64,000 nucleotides of DNA, from the NCBI GenBank assembly GCA_963665045.2, contig CAXXJQ010000002.1, positions 281,426 to 345,425 on the forward strand, given 5' to 3'. The notes beneath the pieces are model-generated. The model saw only the letters and a list, made by a program, of their open reading frames with translations. It searched no databases and was not told the origin of the DNA. Positions 28,069 through 36,710 of the stretch are shown in pieces. How positions within the stretch are numbered: the stretch's first letter is position 1; every line of letters begins with the position of its first letter. This stretch comes from JAFGRU01 sp016934985. GTDB taxonomy: Bacteria > Desulfobacterota > Desulfuromonadia > Desulfuromonadales > JAAYDE01. The translations under genes were made by a program, and so were the position numbers.

Positions 28069-28275
28069 CTAATAGGACCACTTCCCCACATCCATCATAG
28101 AAAAGGAACTGAAACTGAAAATTCCAAAAACTTGCAGGAGCCACAAAACTACGACAATGATAACAACAACATTCAAAATCGACTTTATGGATCCCGCCAT
28201 CGGGATGAATCGGTTGACTAGCCAGAGAAGCACACCGACCACGATGAGGACTATGACCAAATGAAGTAACGGCAC
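28069..28275 (-). CDS. Thivi_2564-type small membrane protein
   Basis: The 68-residue product starting at GTG 28275 (MPLLHLVIVLIVVGVLLWLVNRFIPM) has two transmembrane helices, residues ~5-21 and ~33-53, joined by an IPMAGSIKSILN loop, the pattern of Thivi_2564-family inner-membrane proteins. The start is set by the GGAGG 11 bases upstream; an in-frame GTG at 28287 is too close to that site. The role is unknown. It follows DUF3309 on the same strand and probably shares its transcript. Confidence 0.65.
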   Translation of the reverse strand: MPLLHLVIVLIVVGVLLWLVNRFIPMAGSIKSILNVVVIIVVVLWLLQVFGIFSFSSFSMMDVGKWSY

Positions 28276-28326
28276 AGGGTAATTCACCTCCTCCCTTCAA
28301 CGGATGATAACAAAAACCTCGGTCAT

Positions 28327-28482
28327 CTAAAGCCGGCCCAAAAGCAACAGGATGAGGAGAATGAAAAGGATCAAACCAAGCCCGCCACTCGGGTAGTAAC
28401 CCCACTTTCGGCTGTGAGGCCAAGTTGGCAGGACACCCAGCAACAGCAAAACTACGACAATGATCAAAATCGTCCCTAACAT
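28327..28482 (-). CDS. DUF3309 small membrane protein
   Basis: The 51-residue product MLGTILIIVVVLLLLGVLPTWPHSRKWGYYPSGGLGLILFILLIL is a typical DUF3309 protein: two hydrophobic helices around a conserved PTWPHSRxWGYxPSGGLG loop. Function is unknown. ATG 28482 is used because AAAGGA precedes it; the longer frame to 28512 has no such site. Its upstream region (28541-28748) is a homologue of the region upstream of csbD. Confidence 0.8.
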   Translation of the reverse strand: MLGTILIIVVVLLLLGVLPTWPHSRKWGYYPSGGLGLILFILLILLLLGRL

Positions 28483-28540
28483 ACTGTTTTTCCTTTCATC
28501 TTTAAGCGACACGATTTCGCCCTAGTTCAGCTGCCCCCTT

Positions 28541-28748
28541 TGAATAACCACGTTGCTTTGCGGAAAACAAGGCCATGTTCATAATCATTCTAAAAAAGTA
28601 AATCGCAACGAACGTGCCGGAGGTGATCAGTGGGTGCATGGAGTTCAAGGTCATAATTTTACAAGTGAAAATTGAAAGTAAAGGGCGGGGCAAAGAAAAA
28701 TCCGTCAGCGGCAGCCGTCATATTTAACATAACTGCAATATATGACGG
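28541..28748 (-). promoter_or_regulatory. Conserved palindrome plus leader upstream of DUF3309 (copy A)
   Basis: CCGTCATAT (28715-28723) and ATATGACGG (28740-28748) form a perfect 9 bp inverted repeat around a 16-base AT-rich spacer. From there toward the gene the sequence aligns with the csbD upstream region: CGCAACGAACGTGCCGGAG at about 28604, and TGAATAACCA at 28541. An ORF overlapping it (28502-28693) is probably spurious. The rest of the 465 bp gap up to 28947 shows nothing recognisable. Confidence 0.65.
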
Positions 28749-28947
28749 ACAGTGTGGCAGGGCCTGCTATTTATCTCACCAGCCAGCGTCTTTTTATCAA
28801 AAAACCGGAAAGATAAAATGACGGCAATTAACAAAGTTCGAAGGGTGAACACTGTCCCTGCATAAATATTTCTACCCGGCCACATCTTTCCAAACCGACG
28901 TAACCGCTGCTTTCCTGATTTTCCATGAGCCTATCTTCGCTGCGAAA

Positions 28948-29127
28948 TTACTCTCCCAGAACCTTCTTGACCTTACCGATCTTTTTCTGGGTTTTTCCGG
29001 CAATTTTTTCATCGATACCTTCAGCTTCCAGCTTTGAATTGTCGCTCAGTTTCCCAGCGACCTCCTTGGCTTTTCCCTTAACTTCATGAAAAGTTCCTTC
29101 AGCCTTGTCCTGGATACTCGATTTCAT
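28948..29127 (-). CDS. CsbD-family stress protein
   Basis: The 59-residue product (MKSSIQDKAEGTFHEVKGKAKEVAGKLSDNSKLEAEGIDEKIAGKTQKKIGKVKKVLGE) matches CsbD-like proteins: small, highly charged, Lys/Glu-rich, with the KAEGTFHEVKGKAKEVAGK core and a repeat-like KIAGKTQKKIGK. The family is a general stress marker of unknown biochemistry. ATG 29127 is preferred over GTG 29136 because AGAGG is correctly spaced for it. Its promoter region is a copy of the DUF3309 leader. Confidence 0.85.
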   Translation of the reverse strand: MKSSIQDKAEGTFHEVKGKAKEVAGKLSDNSKLEAEGIDEKIAGKTQKKIGKVKKVLGE

Positions 29128-29163
29128 TGTAGCCACCTCTCAGTTTTGAGTTGATCTGCCTGT

Positions 29164-29387
29164 TGAATAACAACCATTCAACTTTCGCAGAAAGCACGAT
29201 AGTTTTTATGCTCCATCAAGATAGGGAAAGCGCAACTAACGTGCCGGAGAAGGCCTGCTGATAATGGGAATGCAAGGGTTCGATTATACAGGTGAAAATG
29301 AAAGGAAGGAATGCGGGGTGAAGTAAAACCCGCCAACGTTATCCGTCATATTTAACATAATTGCTATATATGACGGATAACGTTGGC
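29164..29387 (-). promoter_or_regulatory. Conserved palindrome plus leader upstream of csbD (copy B)
   Basis: A perfect 20 bp inverted repeat (arms 29332-29351 and 29368-29387, starting GCCAACGTTATCCGTCATAT) surrounds a 16-base spacer. The inner CCGTCATAT-N16-ATATGACGG and the spacer (TTAACATAATTGCTAT) match copy A. The leader between it and csbD also matches copy A (GCGCAACTAACGTGCCGGAG at about 29229; TGAATAACAA at 29164). It could be an operator or a structured 5' leader. No T tract follows, so it is not a typical terminator. Confidence 0.68.
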
Positions 29388-29445
29388 TAAACGTTTGGCA
29401 ACTTTTAAAAAGCGCATCAAGGTTTGAGTCTTACCTATTTCGTAT

Positions 29446-31173
29446 CTATTGACGGCGGATGCCGTATTTCCGCATCCGGGCACGAAGGGTGCTGGGGTTG
29501 AGGCCCAGGATCACCGCTGCACCATTTTTCCCCTCGACGCGCCAGTTGGTTTTTTGAAGGACCTGGGAGATATGGTCCCGCTCCAGTTCGGAGAGGGCTT
29601 TGGTCTCTTGCGCATCCTGCTCCCCGGGCTTGAGGAGGGTCTCGAACTGGTCACTTACCTGGAGTATGGGTCCCTGGCTGGTGATGACCGCTCGTTCGAT
29701 GACACTTTCCAGCTCCCGCACGTTGCCAGGCCATTGGTATTCCTGGAGGTTTTTCAGAGTTCCCTCAGCAACAGATGCGATGTTCTTGCCCATTTTTTTG
29801 TTGAATTTGGCGACAAAATGGTTGACCAGCAACAGGATGTCGTCCTTGCGCTGCCGCAGTGGCGGAATAGTTATGGGAAAAACACTGAGGCGGTAAAAAA
29901 GGTCTTCGCGGAACCGGCCGGCGCTTATCTCTACCTCCAGCTTCCGGTTGCTGGCAGCGATGACTCGGACATTTACCCTGCGGCTGTGGGGGCTGCCCAG
30001 GCGCTCGAATTCTCCGTCCTGAAGGACTCGAAGCAGTTTGACCTGCAACTCCAACGGCATCTCGCCGATCTCATCGAGAAAGATGGTACCGCCGTCAGCA
30101 AGCTCGAAGCGTCCCATCTGCGAGGCATGAGCACCGGTGAAGGCACCTTTTTCGCGCCCAAAGAGTTCGCTTTCGATTAAGTTCGCAGGCAGCGCCGTGC
30201 AGTTGACAGTGATCATGGGCCGATCCCTGCGGGAACTGCGGCGGTGAATTTCGCGGGCCACCAAACCTTTGCCGGTACCGGTCTCGCCAAGCAGCAGAAC
30301 CGTCGTATCCTGGGGCGCGACCTGATCAACCCGGAAGAAGACATACTCTATGGCATTACTTTGTCCTACGATATCGGGATGGTAGTCGTCCCCCCTGAGA
30401 AGTGCCTGCTGCAGATTGACGTTCTCCTCCTTGACCCGGACGCTCAACTCCTGGATTTTCTCAAGTGAAGCCTGAAGACTGGCTTCCGCCTTTTTATGCT
30501 CCTCAATTTCCTGCAAAAGTTCAGCGTTCGACCGGGCCAGCTCTGCAGTTCGCTCCCGGACGGTTGACTCAAGCTGTTTATTGACATCCGCAAGATTCCT
30601 TTTGAACTGCCTGGAGATCGTGCAATCAACCATCGAGGTAAAAATATGACTGCCCTTCTTTTCGGCAATGTCCATCCTGACGCTCTGAAGCTGGCCATAC
30701 ATCAACGTGCTGTCTTTTCTCGTGAGTCGGATTTCACATAGCTGTATTCCTTGGTTTTGCAGAACACTTTCAAGGTGACTGGAAAAAATCTCCCGGTTGT
30801 CTTCATCGGCGACAAAGTGGATAAAGGGCTTATTGACCAGCAGTCGCCTCTCTAGCCCCAATAGTTTCGTGCCGGTAAGATTCACCTCCCGTATCAGTCC
30901 GCGCTCATCAAAGGTGAAATAACCAACGGGTGCAAAATCATAGAGCTCAGAAAACTTGTTCCGCTCCAACTCAAGTTCCAGCTGAACTATGCGCAGCTCT
31001 TCGTTCTGCATCTCCAGCTCGATCTGGTGGACTTGGAGTTCATGGACAAGCCGCTGCGCCTCTCCCTCGGTACGGAGTGGAAGTGTTTCAGCCGTTTTCG
31101 CACGCAGTTTCTCCTCCGCCTGGCGGCGAAGTTCGTCGGCTGCTGACAGACTCTTGTCTTTGTCGACTCCCAT
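29446..31173 (-). CDS. PAS-containing sigma-54-dependent transcriptional activator
   Basis: About 575 residues. The N-terminus carries the HELQVHQIELEMQNEELR module and a PAS domain (LYDFAPVGYFTFDERGLIREVN), then a long coiled coil. The AAA+ domain has Walker A GETGTGKG, the sigma-54-contacting GAFTGA, Walker B GGTIFLDEIGEMP and the NVRELESVIERAVI region. The C-terminus has a Fis-type helix-turn-helix (GKNGAAVILGLNPSTLRARMRKYGI). It would activate RpoN promoters in response to an internal signal. ATG 31173 is chosen by GAAGG spacing and by agreement with its paralogue at 32784. Its first ~185 codons are near-identical in DNA to those of that paralogue. Confidence 0.92.
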   Translation of the reverse strand: MGVDKDKSLSAADELRRQAEEKLRAKTAETLPLRTEGEAQRLVHELQVHQIELEMQNEELRIVQLELELERNKFSELYDFAPVGYFTFDERGLIREVNLTGTKLLGLERRLLVNKPFIHFVADEDNREIFSSHLESVLQNQGIQLCEIRLTRKDSTLMYGQLQSVRMDIAEKKGSHIFTSMVDCTISRQFKRNLADVNKQLESTVRERTAELARSNAELLQEIEEHKKAEASLQASLEKIQELSVRVKEENVNLQQALLRGDDYHPDIVGQSNAIEYVFFRVDQVAPQDTTVLLLGETGTGKGLVAREIHRRSSRRDRPMITVNCTALPANLIESELFGREKGAFTGAHASQMGRFELADGGTIFLDEIGEMPLELQVKLLRVLQDGEFERLGSPHSRRVNVRVIAASNRKLEVEISAGRFREDLFYRLSVFPITIPPLRQRKDDILLLVNHFVAKFNKKMGKNIASVAEGTLKNLQEYQWPGNVRELESVIERAVITSQGPILQVSDQFETLLKPGEQDAQETKALSELERDHISQVLQKTNWRVEGKNGAAVILGLNPSTLRARMRKYGIRRQ

Positions 31174-31341
31174 TGCCCATGCCTTCATGCACATAATTCG
31201 TAGGAAAACCTGTTTCGGCGTCTACTCAACCAGCTGTCAACCTGTTGTGGTTTTTAAGCATGCCCCGGTAAACTTACCCCGTTCTGACGGAAGACAAACT
31301 ATAATCGCCGGCTTTTTCAATATGAAAAGTAAGGCATTACT

Positions 31342-32784
31342 TTAATCATCTCCCCGTGTCCCTCTTGCCTGCAACCCCTTTTTCGTGGCTTTGTCCAGAT
31401 ACATCCTCTTGTCACTAAGCTTCAAAGCTTCCGCAAGTTGACCTTTGTTTTTGGCTGTAGCAATTCCTAGAGCGATGCTCACCAAGCCCTGGGTGATTTC
31501 AGGGCAACGCTCAATCTTCTCCACAGCTTTCTCAGCAATGTTTTTGTCCGTTTTCGGGAGAAGAACGGTAAACTCGTCTCCCCCGACCCGGGCAACGATG
31601 TCCTCGGCCCGGAATGCTCTCCGGATAATCCGAGCAGCCAACTGAATAAGATTATCCCCTTCTTTATGCCCCAGAGTATCATTAACTGTTTTCAGACCAT
31701 TTACATCCGCTGAAACGATACTTATTGGAAACATTCTGCCGCGGCCAAGCCGTTCCAACTCTTCATTGAAAAACGCCCTATTATAGAGGCCGGTCAAGAT
31801 ATCGTGGGAACTATGGTGACGGAGCGATATTTCTTCTTCCTTATAGAGGGTAATGTCATGGACGATACCGATGACGCCAATGACCGCTCCTTTATCATTA
31901 AAAACAGGCGTTTTAATTTTTTCCACGTACTGAGTCTTCCCATCCCGGTCAATGATGGTTTCTTGGAAATATGCGCGCCTGCCGGTCGTCATGACCTCCT
32001 TGAATTCCTTCTCGTATTTCACAGCAAGTTCAGGCGGATGGATATCAAAGTCGTTTTTCCCAATCAGTTCATGTTTAGTTTTCACGCCAAAGGTACTACA
32101 AAAGGGATCATTTACCGCGATATACCTTCCCTCTTTGTCCTTAAGCCAGGCGATATTCGGAATATTGTCAAGAATGGCCTGCTGCTGTCCAATGACTTCG
32201 CCGATTCGCTGCGCCGCCAGTTTGCCGGCCGTGCAATCAACCATCGAGGTAAAAATATGACCGCCCTTCTTTTCGGCAGTGTCCATCCTGACGCTCTGAA
32301 GCTGGCCATACATCAACGTGCCGTCTTTTTTTGTGAGTTTGATTTCACATGCCTGTATTCCCTGGTCCTTCAGAACACTTTCAAGGTGACTGGAAAAAAT
32401 CTCCCGGTTGTCTTTATCGGCCAAAAAGTGAATAAAGGGCTTATTGACCAGCAGTCGCCTCTCCATCCCCATCAGTTTCGTGCCGGTAAGATTCACCGCC
32501 CGTATCAGTCCGTGATCATCAAAGGTGAAATAACCGACGGGTGCAAAATCATAGAGTTCTGCAAACTTGTTCCGCTCCAACTCAAGTTCCTGCTGGACTC
32601 GGCGCAACTCTTCGTTCTGCATCTCCAGCTCAACCTGGTGGACTTCGAGTTCATGGACACGCTGCAGCGTCTCTCCCTTGGTGCGGGATGGATGTGAGTC
32701 GGCGGTTTTCGCACGCAGTTTCTCCTCCGCCTGGCGGCGAAGTTCGGTGGCTGCTGGCAGACTTTTGTCTTTGTCGATACCCAT
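31342..32784 (-). CDS. PAS-PAS diguanylate cyclase (GGDEF)
   Basis: About 480 residues: HELEVHQVELEMQNEELR module, PAS domain (LYDFAPVGYFTFDDHGLIRAVN), a second PAS (AILDNIPNIAWLKDKEGRYIAVNDPF) and a GGDEF domain with an intact GGDEF active site (ARVGGDEFTVLL). An RAED motif five residues before GGDEF fits the RxxD inhibitory site, so c-di-GMP feedback is expected. It lacks transmembrane helices. ATG 32784 has AAGGA at good spacing and avoids overlap with the upstream CheB-CheR gene, which the frame to 32877 would cause. 55 bases separate it from that gene. Confidence 0.92.
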   Translation of the reverse strand: MGIDKDKSLPAATELRRQAEEKLRAKTADSHPSRTKGETLQRVHELEVHQVELEMQNEELRRVQQELELERNKFAELYDFAPVGYFTFDDHGLIRAVNLTGTKLMGMERRLLVNKPFIHFLADKDNREIFSSHLESVLKDQGIQACEIKLTKKDGTLMYGQLQSVRMDTAEKKGGHIFTSMVDCTAGKLAAQRIGEVIGQQQAILDNIPNIAWLKDKEGRYIAVNDPFCSTFGVKTKHELIGKNDFDIHPPELAVKYEKEFKEVMTTGRRAYFQETIIDRDGKTQYVEKIKTPVFNDKGAVIGVIGIVHDITLYKEEEISLRHHSSHDILTGLYNRAFFNEELERLGRGRMFPISIVSADVNGLKTVNDTLGHKEGDNLIQLAARIIRRAFRAEDIVARVGGDEFTVLLPKTDKNIAEKAVEKIERCPEITQGLVSIALGIATAKNKGQLAEALKLSDKRMYLDKATKKGLQARGTRGDD

Positions 32785-32839
32785 TGCCCGTTCCTTCGTG
32801 CGCAAAATTTGGAAAAAAATCCGAATCGCCTGTGATCGA

Positions 32840-35476
32840 CTACCCTCCAGCCTTAAGCTGACTCTTGAGCCTTTCATTCTCCTCGCGCAGTTCAGCCTCC
32901 AGCGTCTTGGTTGCGGTGATCTCCATAAAGGTTATGACCACACCGGCGATAACGTCGTCCATGGTGCGGTAGGGCATGATGCGCACCGAAAACCAGCGGC
33001 CGTCGCTGGCGGCGATCTGTTTCTCCGAAAAGACCAGGGTGCACAGCACTTCCCGTGCTTTTTCGGTCATCTCGGGATAGAACAAATCGTTGGCAATGTC
33101 GGAAAGCGGCCGCCCCACATCACCGGGGAGCAGCTTGAAAAGTTTGTCCGCCCCGGTGGTGAAGCGCCGGATATGGAGGTTGTTGTCCAGGAATACGGTG
33201 ACTATTTCCGTACTGTTGAGCAGGTTCCTCATATCGTTATTCATCCGCGTAAGCTCGTCCATTTTGGACTGCTGTTCGGCGTTCACCGTCTGCAGTTCCT
33301 CATTCAGGGACTGCATCTCTTCCCTGGAGGTGGTCAGTTCTTCGTTGGTGGACTGCAGTTCCTCGTTGGCGGACTGCAACTCCTCGTTGCTGGATTTGAG
33401 CTCTTCCTGCGAGGATTGCATCTCTTCACGGGTCGTTTGCAACTCTTCATGAACCTGCCGGAGTTCCTGCTCAAGTTCGAGAACCCTGGCGCTGCCGTTT
33501 GGAGCGGACTTGGAGCGGCTCGACACTTTCTTTTTCTGGGGCGTAGCCACGTCACTAAAGACGATCATCACCATCCCGCGCAGCGCCTCGGGCTCCTCGA
33601 TCGCCTGAATCTTGATATCAAGGGTCTGCGTGCCATCTCCCTCCCCGACCTTGAGACCCTTGAGGGTAATCGCCTCTTTTTGCTGGAGCGCTTTCTGGAA
33701 GCCACTTCCCAGATCAAAACGGAGCCCTTCACGCGCCATGGCGAAAATATTCCAGTTGGCCTTGCCCGCAGCCGGCTCAAGGTATTTGCCCGTCCGCCCG
33801 CTGATGTAAAGGATATCACCTTTGTCGTTGGCCAAAACGGCAGGCGGAGAAAAGTGCTGCAGAAGCACCTGGTCCGCCAGCGACTGAAGATTGGCTGCAG
33901 GTTTCAACATTGTTAACTCCTTGGGAGCTCCCGGCAGGGTGGGAAAAAACGAGGGCGGAAATGGCACAGGTCCGGCCAGGACGGATTCCCGCCGCCGAAA
34001 AAGTTTCCACTTGAGAATCAGCGGCGTGAAGAGCTCGGTAAAAACCCCGACTGTCTCTGCGCTCCCCAGAAACAAGACACCGCCCGGGTTCAGGCTGTAG
34101 TGAAAGAGCGGCAGGAGCTTTTTCTGAACTTCCGGTGTCAGATAGATCAGAAGGTTGCGGCAGATGAGGATATCGAGCTTGGTAAAGGGGGCATCCATAA
34201 TGAGGTCATGGGTAGCGAAGATCACCATCTCCCGGATCTCCTTTCCAACCCGGTACTCGGATCCCTCCTGGATAAAAAACCGCTGCAATCGCTCGGAGGA
34301 AAGGTCTGCGGCGATGTTGGCCGGATAGACCCCCTGACGGGCTTTGACGATGGCGTCCGGATCCAGGTCGGTGGCAAAGATCTGCAGCTTGAAATTTCCC
34401 GTGGGTTGGACCTGTGCCAGTGCCTCTTTGAAAGCAATTGCTAACGAATACGCCTCTTCTCCGGTCGAGCAGCCTGCCGCCCAGGCCCGGATCGTTCCGC
34501 CACCCGAGCGGCTTGCCAGCAGAGTCGGCAGGACCTCTCCCTGCAAATGCTCCCAGGCTGCAGGATCCCGGAAAAAACTGGTCACGCCGATCAGCAGCTC
34601 CTTGAAGAGGAGATCCACCTCCTGGGCATTCTGCTGCAGATAGCGAACATAAGCAGCGATCCCGTTAATCTGGTGAATGCCCATGCGCCGCTCGATGCGG
34701 CGGTAGATGGTGGTTTTTTTGTACAGTGAAAAATCGTGGCCGGAACTGGCCCGAAGCAGAATCAGGACTTTCTCCAGAGCGCTCTGCTCCTTTTCCTCCA
34801 GAGGGAACTCGGTCTTGGTGAGGATGAGGGCGTGCCGGAGATAGTCGAGTATTTTTCCGGGCAGCTCCTCCGCCGGGGCCACCAAGTCGGCCAGCCCGGC
34901 ATCGATGGCGCTGCGGGGCATGCTGTCGAACCTCGCCGAGGCGGGCTCCTGTGCCAGGGTCACACCGGCCTTTTCCTTGATGGCCCGCAGCCCCATCGTG
35001 CCGTCCGAGCCCATGCCGGAGAGGATGACACCAATGCTGTGATCCTGATGATCTTCGGCCAAAGAGCGGAAAAAGAAATCGATTGGCAGACGCAGACCGC
35101 GGGGCGCCGTCGGCTCGAACAGATGTAACACCCCATGCAGAATAGACATGTCCTTGTTGGGAGGAATCACATAGACGCAGTCCGGATTGACCTGCATCCG
35201 GGCTCTGGCCTGGGAAACCTTCATTTCGGTGGCGCGCTGGAGCAGTTCAGGCAAGACTCCCTTGTGCGTCGGGTCCAGATGCTGAACAATGACAAAGGCC
35301 ATGCCACATGCTTGCGGCACGTGACGCAGGAACTGCTCCAGTGCCTCCAACCCGCCGGCGGAGGCACCGATGCCGACGATTGGGAAAGGAAGGTTCTCTT
35401 GCTGCAAGGGGGTCTTTTCTGGGCAAGACCCAGCCTGTCTATCGCCTTTTGTTGACGGTTGAAGTCGCTTTTTCAT
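32840..35476 (-). CDS. CheB-CheR fusion with PAS domains
   Basis: The 878-residue protein joins a CheB-type methylesterase domain (GIGASAGGLEALEQF with catalytic Ser, VQHLDPTHKG, and LSGMGSDGTMGLRAIK with catalytic Asp) to a CheR-type SAM methyltransferase (about residues 225-480: RIERRMGIHQI, RAWAAGCSTGEEAYSLAI, DLDPDAIVKARQGVY, ILICRNLLIYL). A PAS-like region, a long heptad coiled coil (QEELKSSNEELQSANEELQS) and a final PAS domain follow. There is no receiver domain on CheB, and no chemoreceptor, CheA or CheW nearby. Such fusions often act in sensory signalling outside motility. Start 35476 has a weak ribosome site. Confidence 0.92.
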   Translation of the reverse strand: MKKRLQPSTKGDRQAGSCPEKTPLQQENLPFPIVGIGASAGGLEALEQFLRHVPQACGMAFVIVQHLDPTHKGVLPELLQRATEMKVSQARARMQVNPDCVYVIPPNKDMSILHGVLHLFEPTAPRGLRLPIDFFFRSLAEDHQDHSIGVILSGMGSDGTMGLRAIKEKAGVTLAQEPASARFDSMPRSAIDAGLADLVAPAEELPGKILDYLRHALILTKTEFPLEEKEQSALEKVLILLRASSGHDFSLYKKTTIYRRIERRMGIHQINGIAAYVRYLQQNAQEVDLLFKELLIGVTSFFRDPAAWEHLQGEVLPTLLASRSGGGTIRAWAAGCSTGEEAYSLAIAFKEALAQVQPTGNFKLQIFATDLDPDAIVKARQGVYPANIAADLSSERLQRFFIQEGSEYRVGKEIREMVIFATHDLIMDAPFTKLDILICRNLLIYLTPEVQKKLLPLFHYSLNPGGVLFLGSAETVGVFTELFTPLILKWKLFRRRESVLAGPVPFPPSFFPTLPGAPKELTMLKPAANLQSLADQVLLQHFSPPAVLANDKGDILYISGRTGKYLEPAAGKANWNIFAMAREGLRFDLGSGFQKALQQKEAITLKGLKVGEGDGTQTLDIKIQAIEEPEALRGMVMIVFSDVATPQKKKVSSRSKSAPNGSARVLELEQELRQVHEELQTTREEMQSSQEELKSSNEELQSANEELQSTNEELTTSREEMQSLNEELQTVNAEQQSKMDELTRMNNDMRNLLNSTEIVTVFLDNNLHIRRFTTGADKLFKLLPGDVGRPLSDIANDLFYPEMTEKAREVLCTLVFSEKQIAASDGRWFSVRIMPYRTMDDVIAGVVITFMEITATKTLEAELREENERLKSQLKAGG

Positions 35477-35566
35477 TAGATTAAATTATATCATCTATCA
35501 TGAAAGATATCCTGAAATTCTCAGCAACACCGCAGAAATCTAAAGCGTGACTGATTTGAAATCAAG

Positions 35567-36589
35567 TTACTGGCGCAAATTTGTCGGGGCAAGGACGCCC
35601 TTAAGAAGCCTCCCGAGAATATCTGCCCCGGTCATGATTCTCTTTTCATCCCCCCAAAAAAGAACGATATCCTTATCGATAGCACCATCATCGGCCCGGG
35701 TGGATCTATTTTTCATCTCCAGAATGACATCACCCAGTGAGATTGTTTGGTCTTCGATAATGATCGGGGAGTGGCAGCACTGCCAAGAGGAAAAAGATAA
35801 ACCGCCGAGCAAAGCCTCGCGCAAGAACTTATCTGAATCAAGTGCAAAACGAGGCTGATTTTGGAGGTCGGTAAGAATGACCCATTTTTTTCCTGATTTT
35901 GCGACGGCTTGAATGAAAGGATCGTCCGCGCTACGCTTGAAAAGTGGAAAGGATAATTTACCCCCTCGGTCTTCAAGGGAAACCAGGCTCCCAGGGTCAA
36001 CTACCTCTCCCTGGTTAATGACCAGCATGTCATCAATGGCAAGAAAGTTCATGGCACCCATCCCTTCGAAGTGGTCAATATCACTTCCTTCCGCCTCGAC
36101 ATGTTTACGCAGAATTTCTGTAATATCCTTTTCTCTGAAATAAAGGATACTTTCTTTTCCGAGCCACAAATCAAGCAGCAAAGCTGAGGGTTTGGCGACC
36201 GGGTAAAGCAGATACTGATAAAAACGCAGGGCCGGGCCGAGCAAGGCGGCCATTCGAAGCGCATGACGGGAAAAATAGGCCTGCGGGATAATCTCGCCGA
36301 TCAAGGTTATTACAAAGGTGGAAAACAAAAAGCTGGCTACTCCCGCCAGAACCGAATTGGATAACAGAGTCAAAAGTACGTTGACACCGACATTGCCCCA
36401 GAGGATTGTCACCAAGAGAAAATTTGAATTTTCCCTGAGTTCCAAAACCTTTTTGGCGTCTCGGTTGCCATTGGTCCTTTCCACTTCCAAGCGCAACCGA
36501 CTTACTCCGAAAAATGCGAGGTTCAAACCCGAAAACATAGCCGACTGGCTGATACAAAATAAGATGCCGATCCAGATTAATATATCCAT
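35567..36589 (-). CDS. DUF21/CNNM-type membrane protein
   Basis: The 340-residue product has three or four N-terminal transmembrane helices in a DUF21 domain (ISQSAMFSGLNLAFFGVSRLRLEVERTNGNRDA, LLVTILWGNVGVNVLLTLL, FVITLIGEIIPQAYFSRHAL) followed by a cytosolic half in the position of CBS domains, though these look divergent. DUF21/CorC-like proteins are linked to magnesium or cobalt transport and resistance. GGAGGAAGC precedes the ATG at 36589. It is the last coding gene of the block before the transposase remnant and right direct repeat. Confidence 0.82.
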   Translation of the reverse strand: MDILIWIGILFCISQSAMFSGLNLAFFGVSRLRLEVERTNGNRDAKKVLELRENSNFLLVTILWGNVGVNVLLTLLSNSVLAGVASFLFSTFVITLIGEIIPQAYFSRHALRMAALLGPALRFYQYLLYPVAKPSALLLDLWLGKESILYFREKDITEILRKHVEAEGSDIDHFEGMGAMNFLAIDDMLVINQGEVVDPGSLVSLEDRGGKLSFPLFKRSADDPFIQAVAKSGKKWVILTDLQNQPRFALDSDKFLREALLGGLSFSSWQCCHSPIIIEDQTISLGDVILEMKNRSTRADDGAIDKDIVLFWGDEKRIMTGADILGRLLKGVLAPTNLRQ

Positions 36590-36710
36590 GCTTCCTCCAG
36601 AGCCAGCCTGTCCACGCCTTAATCTCCTGGAATATTCAAACTTGTCGATTTATCAGACCTCATGAGACATTTTATGGATCACTTTAGCATACTTCTGAGA
36701 GCTTCATAAG

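Noticed and set aside
28502..28693. 63-codon minus-strand ORF upstream of DUF3309
   Set aside because: It lies inside the duplicated leader and the corresponding frame is not preserved in the csbD copy.
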